This document shows, piece by piece, positions 1 through 12,099 of a stretch of DNA of 64,000 bases (positions are counted from its first letter, which is position 1; each line of letters begins with the position of its first letter). The DNA comes from Nageia nagi (Eukaryota > Pinophyta), in assembly GCA_050084985.1 (NCBI GenBank), contig JBITNC010000001.1:185814001-185878000 (forward strand), in the 5' to 3' direction. The position numbers and the translations under genes are program-made. Below the pieces are notes generated by a model that worked only from the letters and a program-made list of their open reading frames with translations, had not been told where the DNA came from and ran no database searches.

Positions 1-420
1 TCTTTACAACTACAAAGTTATAGTGTTGGCCATGATGACACCTGTTTCAGAACAGTGAGAGCGCTTACCCAGATGTACGAGGACGCAATTTTACACCCAA
101 AGAAAAGGATCGAAATTAGAAAAGAGAGAATATTTTTTTATTATTAATTTTCTTTTTATAATTTTAGAAGGATAGGTAAACTTTGAGTTGTCTATAATAA
201 AAAAAAATTGAGGTTTGTATCATACAAATTATTTATTTCATCTTTCTATTTTCCATAGAGAAGACATTAAAATCTTTAGAAGATTGAATGACTTTTTTAA
301 TGGAAATGATTCAGGCTTATGTTGGTGATTTAAATCCATAGATTCATTATTATGTTAGTGACGCAAATTCATAGATTCATTATTATGTTGGTAATGCAAA
401 TTCATTTGTGAAAATATTTA
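1..420. repeat. Triplicated segment, copy A (right end only)
   Basis: Bases 25-120 match 18985-19085 and 33775-33885 with shared blocks such as CAGAACAGTGA and CGCAATTTTACA. The similarity continues through an A/T-rich stretch and the AAATTCATAGATTCATTATTATG region up to about 420, matching copy C near 34010-34120. Only the right end of this copy lies in the window. No coding function is recognised. The sequence at 330-400 contains two short direct repeats of the ATTCATAGATTCATTATTATG type. Confidence 0.7.
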
Positions 421-899
421 TGAAAAAGAAATGTAAGTTTTGTCTTACATAATCTAAGATAATGATAGTTTTAATTTATAAATTATTTTTTAAGGTTAAT
501 ATGTTTTATTTTAAATGAGTTATAAATTATGTTTATAAAAATTATTTCAAACAAATAGGATAGGTGGGATTAACACACCCTAAAAAGCACAATAACCAAA
601 AAGGATAGGTAAAACTCATAATACCAAAAGCCAAAAATCATGATGACCAAATCCACTTAACCAAAAGATAGACATAATAACTAACTAGTCATCATTCAAT
701 ATTAGTGAAACTTGGCGGATTGGGCTAGAAATTATCCTTTGCATGAATATAGTGTCAACCACTAAAGGAAGACATTAAGACATATTTAGAAGTTGCAAGC
801 CAAACATCTTAGCCAAAGGTATAACAAAAAGAGTTCCCTCCATAGGCATTGGGGCAATTTTGACTAGGGGAAAGTTGGAATGCCTTTTCCTTGGTAGAT
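421..899. other. Unassigned AT-rich DNA
   Basis: No supported gene, LTR or RNA feature. It may contain the 3' tail of the LINE that follows, but I find no clear poly(A)/poly(T) boundary or target-site duplication. Confidence 0.5.
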
Positions 900-3300
900 T
901 CAAGGGTTAAGAGTGTGAACTACACTGAGAATAAGAATGCAACTTAAAATGTGTCTTAGCTGGTGGATAGGGGGAACCTACTCATAATGCAAGGAGCATT
1001 TCCCCAATTATCCATTAAATTCCTAAGATACTATATATCCACATTGATCTTCTCCAATTGCAACATAATTTGCAACCAAAAATCATTAAAAATACTATAT
1101 TTGTTAGCAAGAAAAAAGAAACAAAAGCGTCTTATTAGGTGAACAACATATTATTACGAGTTTTCCAGAGGTGAAAGAGAGTACTAATTCTAAAAGTATT
1201 ACAAATAATAATAAAGTAGTTTGAAAAATTTATGGATCATCAAGAATAACATGAGGCCAGGAGAAGGGGAATGAACATGAAGGGTTTGAAAGAAGAAATG
1301 ATACATTTTCACACAAGCTTGGCCCACCTATAGTTTCAAAAAGGATTTAGAAAATCTTCAAGATCCCTACAAAAAGAATAAGTAGTATTTTTTTACACCA
1401 AGATATTTCAAGCATTTCCCTATTGGTAATTCTTGATGAATTAAATTCTAGGAAAAAAAAGCTTATTTAGGTTCAATATATCGAGCCTAAGCCATATTAA
1501 ACTAGGTACTCCACCTAGAAGGACAAGAGATTAGATCCTATTTTACATTGAGAGATCTAGCCATCATAATGTGAGGGCAGAGCCAATTATAACCAAGATA
1601 AGTCTTAAACTATATTAGATGTACATTCTTAGGCCAAAACTAATCAACCCACCAAGGTCTCTGAAAATGCTTGGATAACTTGCACCGTATAGAAAAGGAA
1701 ACTTTAACCATATCACAAGTAGCTTTATCTCTAGGTTTTAAATTATAAAATTTCATGAAAGAATCTTATGACATCCATTCACTAGTATGCTTGGAATAAA
1801 AGTCTAAAATTTGAGCAATTCCTTTTTATAAAAGAGTTCTTAGCTCTTATCTATTGCACTTGGACAAGAGGTTGACCATAGTAGGTGATAACAAGAAATC
1901 ACCAAATATTATTAGTATAAAGGGATTCTCCTACACATATACCAAAATATTACCAAGGGAGCCATGGTTTAATAGCTTCCCAAGCTTTTCAAAGACTCTT
2001 TATGACAAAAGAACATAAAATTTTAAAGGGAGTCAAGGCAGTAAGAATAGTCTGCAAGCTATGACCTTGGAAAACTTTCTTACCCTAAGGCAAACCAATA
2101 GAGAGGTAATGTTTGGTGATGATTTTTCATCACTCATCACTCATAAGAGATCTAATAATCCCCTTATCACATAAGTAAAAATCTTATATCTTTTTGGTAA
2201 TCAAATAAGCCCATGCCACCATAGGATTTAGGAATGCAACAAATCTCCCAAGCTAATCTATGGGATCTTTTTGTGATAGCATTTGAGGCATAGAGAAAGT
2301 ATCTTAGAAGCTTTTCAATCTTCTTGTAGCAAGAATTGAATGGCACCCAACAAGATGAATAGTAGACATCTAGATGCTAAAAATTTGAAACCAATTTGAT
2401 ATTTCCTAGCTAAAGATAACTTAGAGAATGAATAAGCTAACTTCTTATCCATTTTTTGAACAATATATTACCAAAGTTGAGTCAAAAAAACCTAAAAAGA
2501 AAAGGGGATGACCAAGAATTTCAAAACTTAATCAATTTGAATCTAACTCCATTTTTTGTGTTCCAACAACTTAAGGAGAGGTTTCATAGATTTCCTATAA
2601 CATGAGGTTTTTCTCCATTGAAAATTACAAACATAATTAAGGAAGAATACATTGAAGTAGTTAGAAATAGTGGTAAAAGAATGCTCATCTTCCCCAATCC
2701 TCAAGAAGGCATCATCAATAAAATGCCCCATTAATAAGATTATGATTTGAATTGGGAAAAGATATTCCATGAATTTAACCTTGATATGACTTATGAGTAA
2801 GAAGATAACCAAATACTTCAATAATAAGAATTAATAAGGAAGGAGAAAGAAGGAAATCTTAATAAATAGATAGATAAAATTTGATAACTTTGGATTGATA
2901 ATTATTCAAGTTAAGAACTAATGAATCTTCTTTGAATAACATTTATGTATAATTAATAAAATATTGACCAAAACCAAGTGCCTAAAGTATATTGGTAATA
3001 AGGTACTACTCAATTCTATCATAAGCTTTTTTAAAATCAATTTTCAAAAAATAGAAAATCTTGATCTGGAGTCCTAACCCATTTCATTCATTGAGAGAGA
3101 ACTAAAATATTATCTAAAATACATGTACTTTGCATAAAATCAATTTTCTCAAACCAAACAACTAGGGGTAGTAAGTATCTAAACTTTAAAGCTAAATATT
3201 TGAAATTAATCTTACAACTCATATTTAGAAGAGTGATGTACCTCCAATAGGTGGTAACCTCAAGGTCCTTAGACTTAGGAATGAGTTCAAATTACCCTTA
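900..3300 (-). pseudogene. Decayed L1-type LINE, reverse transcriptase region
   Basis: Read on the minus strand, 3290-2990 gives the order typical of L1 ORF2 reverse transcriptase. It has an IPK...WR.I.LLN block, a region ending in DNILVLSQ, then an Asp-Phe-x-Lys-Ala-Tyr-Asp-like block at about 3020. A FIDD box, equivalent to the (Y/F)xDD catalytic motif, lies near 2715. A block reading CCIPKSYGGMG follows at about 2235, the I-C-x-P-K-x-x-G-G motif found just after RT in plant L1 elements. Many stops and frameshifts separate these pieces, so the copy is dead. The 5' endonuclease part and the 3' end are not delimited. Non-LTR identity is firm from motif order. The outer coordinates are estimates. 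Confidence 0.75.
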
Positions 3301-3440
3301 TTAATGAGGGATCCTAACAAGCCATAAGTCATGGATTTTGAATAAACTTTGAGCAGGTCAAGTGTTATGACCCCATAAAATTTTATTTATGTTATATTAG
3401 TATTTATCTCATATGTAATACAAGTTTGGAAGGTGAAGGA

Positions 3441-3909
3441 TGTTGGAAATTGTAATGTAATATTGTGTAATATTTTCCTTTAGTGTAAATTCACTTAATT
3501 GTTAAAGTACCTTTAGATGCCTTAAAGCATTAAGAGAATAAATATAGAAACACCTTTAAACTTATCCTTAGGTAAAAGGAAGGTTAAAGGGTAGATTTCT
3601 TCTTATAAATAGAGAGGTACCCTTCTCATTATGAAATTGGATGAAGCATGGTAATGTTTATATTATAGAGTTGTAGGAATGCTCTTATAGGAGATTTGTA
3701 AAATAATTATTGTAGAAGAATTTTTAAGAGAGTTATCTTATGAGAAAGCAATAAAATGTTGGTTCAAAGTGGATGTACTCCCAAGAGATGGAGGGACCAT
3801 TATATATTGTGTGTTCTTTTTTATATGATTATTTCTTATTTTACTAGATGGATGAATGTTATATTTGTTGGAAAAGCTTGAAGGTGATCTTGGTTTATAG
3901 AATCCTTAA
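3441..3909 (+). mobile_element. Copia LTR (plus orientation) with residual primer site
   Basis: Starts TGTTGGAAATTGTAATG and is recognisably the reverse-oriented relative of the LTRs at 11448-11922 and 34358-34814. It shares the TTAAAGTACCTTTAG-like block, a TATA box (TATAAATAG, 3604-3612) and the GGATGTACTCCCAAG block near 3771. It ends AATCCTTAA at about 3909. A degenerate initiator-Met primer site (TTGTATCAAAGGGC) follows directly. I therefore read it as a 5' LTR of a truncated element, not a clean solo LTR. It is inverted relative to the neighbouring old copia, so it is not that element's 3' LTR. The 3' boundary is inferred by alignment. Confidence 0.65.
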
Positions 3910-4639
3910 ATTGTATCAAAGGGCTATAGGATGCTATCTATGTGAGGCCTTCCCTATTGTAATGGGAAAATAAAAAAATATAGTTTTATTTTAGAAGAGA
4001 AATTGTTATCTAGGAGGTTCCTCCTTTGAAGTGGTGCAAGCGATTCAAAGTAAGTGGTATTTGTAATGGTTTTTCATATTTGAATGGTATTTGCATATTA
4101 GAGTGGTTTTATATGTAGCTGTGAATAATCTGGTTATTATAAAATAGTGGGTTCTTAATATCAATACCAAACATATACCAAAAATCTTTATTAATCTCAA
4201 AGGGAAAGCCATCATAGCTCTATCCAACCTATCATGGACTTTAAAAGCATCATTGAATAAATTAGACCAAGTAAAACACAACTCATGAGAAAAATTAGCT
4301 AGAGAAATATAGGAGTTGGGATCAAATAATTGAAGCTTAATTTTCATAAAGAACCAATGTTCCCTTTCTCCTAGACACCATCTCATATGCACATGTCTAA
4401 TCTTATCATATAATTTTTCAACCATACTAAAATCTTCATAAAAAACCAAGTGGCATGTGATAAAGACAAAGCCAACCAAAGCTAAAGGACACATCTGATG
4501 AGGGCTTCATTGGAAACATAAATATTGATAATTCCAAATGTCTTTCGATTTATCTCAAGCAATATTCAAAGAACTTGGTTGAAAGGATCAACACTATACA
4601 GAAAAATTAGTCTCCATAGGAATGAAGTTATCATCACAC
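3910..4639. other. Unassigned stretch with a 149-codon minus-strand frame
   Basis: A minus-strand open frame (4494-4045) has no domain I recognise. It carries no plausible promoter or splice context, and its composition is that of the surrounding decayed repeats. Part of it (4130-4230) weakly resembles 29510-29640, which suggests an uncharacterised old repeat family. I do not call it a gene. Confidence 0.35.
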
Positions 4640-4840
4640 ATATGAATTCAACATAGGAATTTAGATTTCACTTCCCCTTAAGGATAACTTCAATACCATA
4701 AGAAAGTTTCAAAGTATGCACAACAAATTTTCTAATACATTTAGTGAATAAATCAGGAGAGATATAGTTAAATGAATAGAGCTGTAATTGTTCCATCAAA
4801 AAATTTCTCCTTGATATAATATGCTTGGATTTGTGATACA
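4640..4840 (-). pseudogene. Copia pol 3' end fragment
   Basis: On the minus strand this reads as the last part of copia RNase H/pol: a KSKHI-like block, then SPDLFTK (equivalent to the SADLFTKPL block at 35.7 kb in the younger element). It ends in a short purine tract (CTTAAGGGGAAGTG) before a stop near 4665. It abuts sequence homologous to the 3' untranslated region of the young copia element (from 4842), so two pol tails lie side by side. This looks like a second related element or a chimeric junction. Confidence 0.55.
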
Positions 4841-4975
4841 CTATAATTCATCACTAAGATGCCAAGCCCATACTTATAATCACCAAATAGAGTAGTGTAT
4901 AAACAAAGTATACAAACCAAACAAAAGTTCAACAACTTTATTAAAAAGGAAGAAGTTATAATGGCTTAAAAAAAT

Positions 4976-7900
4976 TTAATATTTACTCCCTTTTTAAGAG
5001 TAACTTTACCAACCCAATACACTCCATAAGCTTATAGAACTAAGCTTTAAGAAGGGGCTTGGTGAATAAATTAGTAGAGTTTAGGATTGATGGACAATAC
5101 TGTAAGTGTAGAAGACCATCCAAAACTTTCTCTCTAATGAAGTGGGCTTGGATTTCTAAGTGCTTTATTCTATGATGAAAAAAAGATTCTTTGCCAAAGT
5201 AATAGCTGACTGATTATCTAAAGAAATTTGAAATGGATGAACTTACTCATACCTAATTTCTTTCAGAAGATGTCTCAACCAAATGGTTTCATAGGCTACA
5301 ATTGACATTAGATGATATTCAGTCTTATTGGTGGAAAGAATAATAGTACATTACTTCTTATATGCCCAAAAGAAAGCACCTGAATCAATGCTAAACATAC
5401 AATAAAAAGGTTGATTTTTTTCATCTCTATCTCTTCCATAGTCAGAATCAAAGAATACTAAGGGAAAAAATGAGGGCAACTTATCATACTTGAAAGCAAG
5501 ATCCTTAGTGCCCATAATATACCTCAAGTTTAACTACATTGAGATGTTCAACACATAGCTTTTGTATAAAGTGATCCATCAAGTTCATAGAAAAAGCAAT
5601 ATATAACCTAGATATAGTCAAATAAAGAAAGCTACAAATTAGTTTCTTGTAAGTCATAGCATCTGCCAACTAAGATTTGGAACTAAGAGATAAAGTGATT
5701 CTAGAAGAGACTAGGATTGCAACATGTTTGCATTCCTCCATTTAAAAACTTTGCAAGATATTTGAGATATACTTGAATTGACTAAGATAAGTACAATCTT
5801 TGTATTGGTACACATGCATACCAAGGTAGTAGTGCAATAGACCAAGATCAATTATTTCAAAAGTTGCCTTAATTTTGGTTATGCACTCTTGTATGATGAC
5901 TATATTATTTCCTATAATCAATAGATCATCCACATAGAGAAGAATCAAAATCAAATCTTGTCCTTGGTTGAGCATATAAAGATTTGAGTGAGAGAAGCAT
6001 TTAACAAATCCAATATCCCCAAAGTATCCTAAAATATTTTTGTACCAGGTCCTAGGTGCTTGTTTAAGTCTATGCAAGGATTTCTTTAACTTGCAAATAA
6101 ATAATTATTTACCTTCTACAGCAAACCCTTCTAATTGGCTCATGTAGATTTGTACATCTAAGTAACCATTGAGAAAAGCACTCTTAATATCAAGTTAAAA
6201 AAATTTCCATCTTTGAGTTGCTAAAAGAGCAAGGATTACCCTAATAGTAGGCATCTTTTCCACTGGATCAAAGGTTTCCTCATAATTAACTCCATATTTT
6301 TGAGTGAAACCCTTAGCTAATAACCTTGCTTTCTATTTCTCAATCTATCCAAATAAATTGTATTTGACCTTATAAATCCATTTATTGCTAATCACATTTC
6401 ATTCATTAAGATAAGAAACTAAATCCCAACTTTTATTCTTCATTAGAACCTCATACTCAGCATTCATTGCATTCATCTAGCATTCATGCTTTGAAGCTTT
6501 CTTGAATGATGAGGGCTCATTCTTACTATCAATTTTAGCAAATAAGGATTTATTAATAGTCATACTTCTAGTTATCCTTTATGTTAGAAATTTTTATTCC
6601 TTAGGTGACAAATCCACACTAACATCCATCCAATTAGGTGAAAAATAAGAATCATCACCCTCGTCAAAGTTTTCACAAGAAATAAAATCTTTAGGTAGTC
6701 CATTAAACTTTACATCCCTTGATACAAATACTACTCTTAAGGAAGGTTAGAATAGCTTGTAACCTTTATCCTAATTGTTATAGCCCACAAAGATACAATT
6801 TTTGAATATCTTATCCAACTTCTTTTTTTTTTAGGGTTAACAAAGGCATAGGCATCACAATCAAAGACCTTAAGGTGAGATATGTTCGGTTTCTTTCATG
6901 TCTATATCTTATACATAGTTTTACATTCAATTGATTTCATAAGATACCTATTTAGAACGTAGATTTTAGTATTTATAGTTTCATCACATAAGAAGCTAGA
7001 AAGATCTCCTAACATACATCTTACCATTTCTTAAATGGTTCTATTCTTCCTTTTGGATACACCATTCTATTAAGAAGTTTAAGGGATAGTAAACTACCTC
7101 TTGATATCATAATTATTACAAAAAATATTGAATTCATTGCTATTATACTCACCTTCATTATCAGATCTCAACATCTTGAGTTTGAATCTAGACTGAATTT
7201 TTACCAAGGCTTTGAAATCTTTAAACCTTTCAAAGGTTTAATCCTTGTGCTCTATAAGATAATCAAATGTCATTCTACTGAAGTCATCAATGAAGGTCAA
7301 AAAATTAAATGCTCTCTAAGCAACTTAGTTGGAAATGGACCCATCAAATTTGTATGCACAAGCTAAAGACATTGAGTTGCTCTAGTTGCCTTATCTTTTG
7401 TAAGCTTTTTCCAATTTATTTTATCTAGAATGTACTTCTCACACAGACCAATTATAGGTGATATTATAGGAAAACCTTCCAAAATTTCATGATCTTTCAT
7501 GACTTGAATGTTCTTATGGTTTAGGCCTAATCAATGGTGCCAAAGATTGTCTCTTGAAAAACTATTAGTTGCAAGGCACATGTTTGTTGGAGATTGATCC
7601 ATAATGTAAAGGTCACCTTTTATTGAACATTTCACTAACATAACAAGACCCTTTTTCATGCATTCAGTATGAGTTAAACTCAAAGGAGTAACCTTTCCCT
7701 GCAACCTAAATTACAAAAAGGAGATTCATAGTGAGTTTAGGCACATAAATAACATTCTCAAAACTTTTTCTTTGTATCAACACACTTCTAATACCTTAAA
7801 CATAAAGGATTGAATTATCACCTATCATAACTACATCTTTTCTATACTTATGAAAGTTTTCAAATTTATCCTTTTCAAAACACATGTGATGAGTGCATTT

Positions 7901-8848
7901 AGAATTAACAATCCAATCATTTTAAAAAGGTGAGACTTGGAGTAAAAGATAGCAACATAATCAAAAATTTTGTTCTTATTATTATTTTTAGATTTTTTTG
8001 GTTTTTTAAATCCTTTTTGACCTTTATCTTTCTTTTTTCTAAAGTAATCAGCTTCCTTATGACCATATATGTCATATAAATTACAATTTCCATCAAATTT
8101 ACCTTTGGTTTTCTTTAACTTATCATGATCATAATTATTCTTATTCTTACCATTATTGAAGTTCTTCTTAAGAGCATGAGAACCCTTCTTTTGATTATGG
8201 TTTTTCTTTTTTAAGTGAAGCTTCATTGTACCAAGTGCCATAGATGGCTTCTTAGAAGTGGTGATCAACACTTTATTATTAAGTATTTTCTCATGCTTCA
8301 AGAGAAGCCTTGATAGATTTTCCAAGGAGAACATTTTTTTCATCATCAAACCTAATTTCAATAATATTCATAGACTAATTAAATTTAGTAGAGAGGCTTT
8401 GAAGGATGATGAAAGTAAGAAACTCATCATTGATCCAATTGTAACAACACCCCAAAAGTTGGGTCCTAAGATCAACAACCTTATTCAAATATATTACCAT
8501 GCATTCATTTTTATCTTGATATGATTAAAGGAACTTCTGAAGAATGAACATCTTAAAAACTTTAGTGCCAAGGTAGATACTCTTTAGTTTATCCCAAGTG
8601 TCCTTTCTAATGTTTAAAGAAGATATAATGAGGAGGATCTTATCTAAAACTACACAGAAGATCATATAAGTTACCAAATAATTCTTAGTATTATAAGCTT
8701 CAAGTTCCTTATCCCTTGATAGAGCAACTTAGTTTTCATTGATAATCATCCAAAGTTTCCATGCTTGAAGTTATGCTTTCATCTTGGGTTCCTAAATACC
8801 ATAGTTGGAACCATCTAAGATATGCTTGGGTGTAAAAGAGTCTCCCAT
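4976..8848 (-). pseudogene. Copia gag-pol pseudogene (old copy)
   Basis: The start is the ATG at 8848, aligned with the gag start of the young copy; the stop is the TAA at 4976-4978. Minus-strand pieces in order: gag with the SRLLLKHEKIL segment near 8300; a zinc knuckle at about 8080 in which two Cys are lost (CNLYDIYGHKEADYF); GAG-pre-integrase and integrase between 7600 and 6850. The reverse transcriptase is best preserved at 6077-5742, with KQAPRTWYK, LLYVDDLLI and DLGLLHYYLG. RNase H runs 5700-5000. In a live element this polyprotein makes capsid, protease, integrase, RT and RNase H. Here there are many stops and no frame longer than 176 codons survives. Confidence 0.85.
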
Positions 8849-10264
8849 TGCTACAAAATAATATGAAGGAGATAAACAAATTAAGCATACATGTTGAATT
8901 TAAAATAAAAATCATACAAATACATGTTTGAACTAAACAACAAATCAAATTCTTAAATTTTTAAAAAGAATAATAATCATACATCTAACATCTTCATCAC
9001 CAAGGATAACTGAAAAGAGGTAAAAGGTTAGACTTATTTTCTTATCTAAAATTAGGCCTTTATCTAGATTCTTGCAAGAAGCTTAGGTCATACCAATCCT
9101 CAACTAGTTCCCCTTAGGTAGTGATATACTCTCACAAGAAAAAGTACTAGCTATTTTCCAAGGTTGTGATGTATGTTGGATCGACCAAATTAATTATCTT
9201 GATTAAGTTTTTAGTTTTTCTCCTAGTTTATCAAAATAATCTCTAAAAGGATGGGTGGACATGTGGTATCACTACAAACATGCTTGTCCACCTATATGGA
9301 GTTAAATCCAGATCAATAGAGGACTTAGGGGCAATTAAGAAGTATGGAATTTTCACCACTTGGATCGTCAAATTAAAAGGTTTCAATCCACCTTATCCTC
9401 ACCTCATGGTAGCCCAAATGAGTCATGTTGTAGAAAAAATATGCAAATGTGTTCATTTTAGGGAATGTAATTTTTAATATTTGTGTACTTTGCATATAAA
9501 GTAGAAGTGCAAAATAAGTAAAGTACTTTTTTTTAAATGAAACTACATCCAATATCATCCATAAGTATGAACCAAAGAGTCTAATGGATTTTGTTACAAC
9601 CCCTAATGGATCTCTTTACATAGGTTCATTAATTTTAAGTAACAATAAATGAGCTTGAGAGTCCAATGGGTTTTTTTATGACCCCTAATGGATCTCTATA
9701 GAAAGGTTCCTTATGTAAATTGAGGAATTCTCCCCCTTATTACTTAAAAAAATGAACTTACAAAAACTAATTTCTTATTTGCAATTTATCATAAAAAAAT
9801 CCATAGGCAAAAAATATTTAAGGGAAATTTATCCAACCATATGTATAAGATCAAAATAATAAACCATGCAAAAAAAATTACCCATTTAAAAATATGCATT
9901 AGGAAAAACAATAATGTATGAAAAAATTATCTAACCACATGTGTGCATATCAATAAATATACATTAAGAAAAAAGAACATTAATTCATGCATACATAATT
10001 AATCTATGCATAAATAACATTAATCCATGCAATTAACATTAATACATCCATGCATAAATAATGTCTCACTTTTGATCTTAAAGGCATGCTATGTACAAAA
10101 ATCCTTTAAATAACTTATAATTAGCCTATAAATATTCCCTCATTTTTTTTAAAGGCTTCCCTTCTTTTTTTAAAAAAACTCTCTTCTTTAAATTTTTTTT
10201 TTTTAAATATAAATATATATATATATAATAAACTTTAATTAAAAAAACTTTTTTTATTATCATC

Positions 10265-10765
10265 CAAGGGGGAAGGCTTGATCCCATGCACATTGGTCAA
10301 ATTCAAGCTATGCACCCCTAGGGATGTGTATAGAAGAGGGGGAATGTGCACTATCCTATGGTCGGCTACATGGCCCCCAAGGCTACAGCCCTTGGCTGGT
10401 CACACTAGCTAGGGCTCAACCTTGTAAGAAATAATTAAAAAAAGAGGTAGGGGGTTTACATGCCATCAAATGGTAGGTTGCATACCCCCCTTAATGTTGT
10501 GGCCCTTGATTGGCCCCACCATCTATGGCTCAACCTTGCTAAAAAAATAAAATGGTACGAGGGTGGTATCACTGTGCTTCTACATGGTAGGCTATGCACC
10601 CCAAGGCTACGACCCTTGGCTAGCTACAAGCCATGGCTATATTCCTTGGTTAGCTACACTAGCCAAGGCTATGGCCCTTGTAAGAAACTATGAAAAGGGG
10701 AAAAGGGAGGTCCATCCACTTCCCAATGGCAGTTGCATGCCCCCTAAGGCTACGATCCTTGGTTT
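10265..10765. repeat. G/C-richer imperfect repeat block inside old copia leader
   Basis: About 500 bp stand out from the A/T-rich surroundings and repeat short phrases such as CAAGGCTACGACCCTTGG, TGGCTAGCTAC and GGTAGGCTATGCACCCC three or four times with variation. The block lies about 0.7-1.2 kb inside the element from its primer site. The open frames across it (77 and 74 codons) look like products of the repeats, not genes. It may be inserted foreign DNA. Confidence 0.6.
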
Positions 10766-10805
10766 ATTTTTTTTAAGTAATAAATAAAAAAATAAAAAAA
10801 TTGTT

Positions 10806-10832
10806 ATATATATATATATTTTTAAAAAATCA

Positions 10833-10865
<33 letters not shown>

Positions 10866-10870
10866 CACCA
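10806..10870. repeat. AT/AC microsatellite
   Basis: Runs of TA dinucleotides (10806-10819 and 10833-10854) followed by an ACACACACC tract. It lies in the copia leader. The young copy also has TA-rich runs at the comparable leader position (41668-41755). Confidence 0.9.
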
Positions 10871-11433
10871 CACATAGGTAACCCTTTTTAAAAAATATTT
10901 ATCACATACATTTTTTGTAAACATAATAAACTTTTTCATGCATGCAAATGCACTTTAAGTTTTACAAACATACTAACTTGTAAAAACAAAATTTGCAATA
11001 ATAACAATATAGTAAAAAAAATTACAAAACTTTTACTCAATTCTACACTAAGTAGGAATTTGAAATTTTAAGCTATAATAACTTATTATTGCTAAATTTA
11101 AGCAAATTTACTCAAAACTTGCATATTATTACTATACATTTAGTAATTTTACTTACAAAAATTATAACTTAACAAACTAAAAATAATGCATAGCAATAGC
11201 ATTAGATTAAACTAACATGTTAGTATAACAACAATGCATTATCTACTTTAATCAAACATTGCTAAACTTGAACTTGATAATCAAGGAGCCAAAATGGTTA
11301 GTTAATAAAGAAAAATTTGATAATAAACTAGGTAGGAGGGAGCTTATACCTTCAATCCCTTTTACTTCAACAAAATAGATGTAGAAGGAAGTGGAAGGAC
11401 CTTCAATGATGTTGAAGAGGAGCCTCCAACTAT

Positions 11434-11445
11434 GCTCTAATACCA
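11434..11445 (-). promoter_or_regulatory. Primer-binding site of old copia (initiator tRNA-Met)
   Basis: The minus strand reads TGGTATTAGAGC, one C-to-T change from the initiator tRNA-Met complement TGGTATCAGAGC. It sits two bases inside the LTR edge, as in the young copy. Confidence 0.85.
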
Positions 11446-11447
11446 CT

Positions 11448-11922
11448 TGAAGAAATTAACCCTTTCTAAATTAGCTTCTAATCTCTTAAGATCTCAAGAA
11501 GGCACTTTCAACATCAACACAATAGCATAATAACTATTCTAATCACATAAATAACACAAGATAAAAAAATGGTTCCTTCCTTGTTGGGAGTACATGCACT
11601 AACTAAGATCTTCTTATTCTCAAGGACCTCTCTTATAAAATCTCTTCGTTCTCTCAAACTCTAAACCTATATAAAAGCTTGCATTGTAATTGTGTAAACT
11701 AAGAGGGAAGGGTTCTTCTCTTTTTATAATAAGAAACCCACATTAAGTTTAATCCCTTTCCTATTGTTAATCATTTACCTATTTTTAATCATATTCCTAT
11801 TTTATTCCCTTAATACTTTAAGGTATCTAATGATACTTTAAGGTATCTAATGATACTTTAAGTATTAAGTGAATTTACATTAAAGAGAAATATTACATAA
11901 TATTATATTACAAATTCTAACA
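11448..11922 (-). mobile_element. 5' LTR of old copia element
   Basis: 475 bp, bounded by TG (11448) next to the primer site and ending TTCTAACA at 11922. It shares blocks with the 490-bp LTR at 42411-42900, for example the CTTGGGAGTACAT-like segment near 11584 and AATTTACA near the end. Two tandem copies of ACTTTAAGGTATCTAATGAT lie near 11812-11855. The target duplication cannot be confirmed without the other LTR. Confidence 0.8.
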
Positions 11923-12099
11923 AAACTTAGGTACAAACATGAGGTAAAAGAAAGGAAGGTTACCTATTTTTAGTTTAGATGAGGAAAGAAAAAGAAAATA
12001 AGAATCATAAGGCTAAAGGCTTACTCACCATTGTCTATAAAATATTCAAGTTCCTAAGAAAATAATTCTACACTATAGTATTAAGTGAATTATTTGCAT

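Larger units (their letters stand above)
4841..11922 (-). mobile_element. Old degenerate Ty1/copia element, 3' end incomplete
   Basis: Collinear with the young copia element at 34358-42900. Reading from high to low coordinates it has an LTR (11922-11448), a primer-binding site (11445-11434), a long leader (11433-8849) and a gag-pol region (8848-4976). A short 3' region follows, beginning where ATGCCAAGCC at 4859 matches 35234. No minus-oriented 3' LTR is visible. The leader block around 9050-9200 is clearly homologous to 39725-39860 (shared GTGATATACTCTCACAAG), which confirms family membership. Stops and frameshifts are dense, so the insertion is much older than its relative. Confidence 0.85.

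Noticed and set aside
3441-3909. 3' LTR of the old copia at 4841-11922
   Set aside because: It is in the opposite orientation and followed by a primer-site remnant, so it belongs to another element.
4045-4494. 149-codon minus frame as a cellular gene
   Set aside because: No domain, promoter or splicing context; weak resemblance to another decayed site at 29.5 kb suggests a repeat.
10460-10787. 77- and 74-codon frames in the old copia leader as genes
   Set aside because: They span imperfect short repeats and have no recognisable domain.
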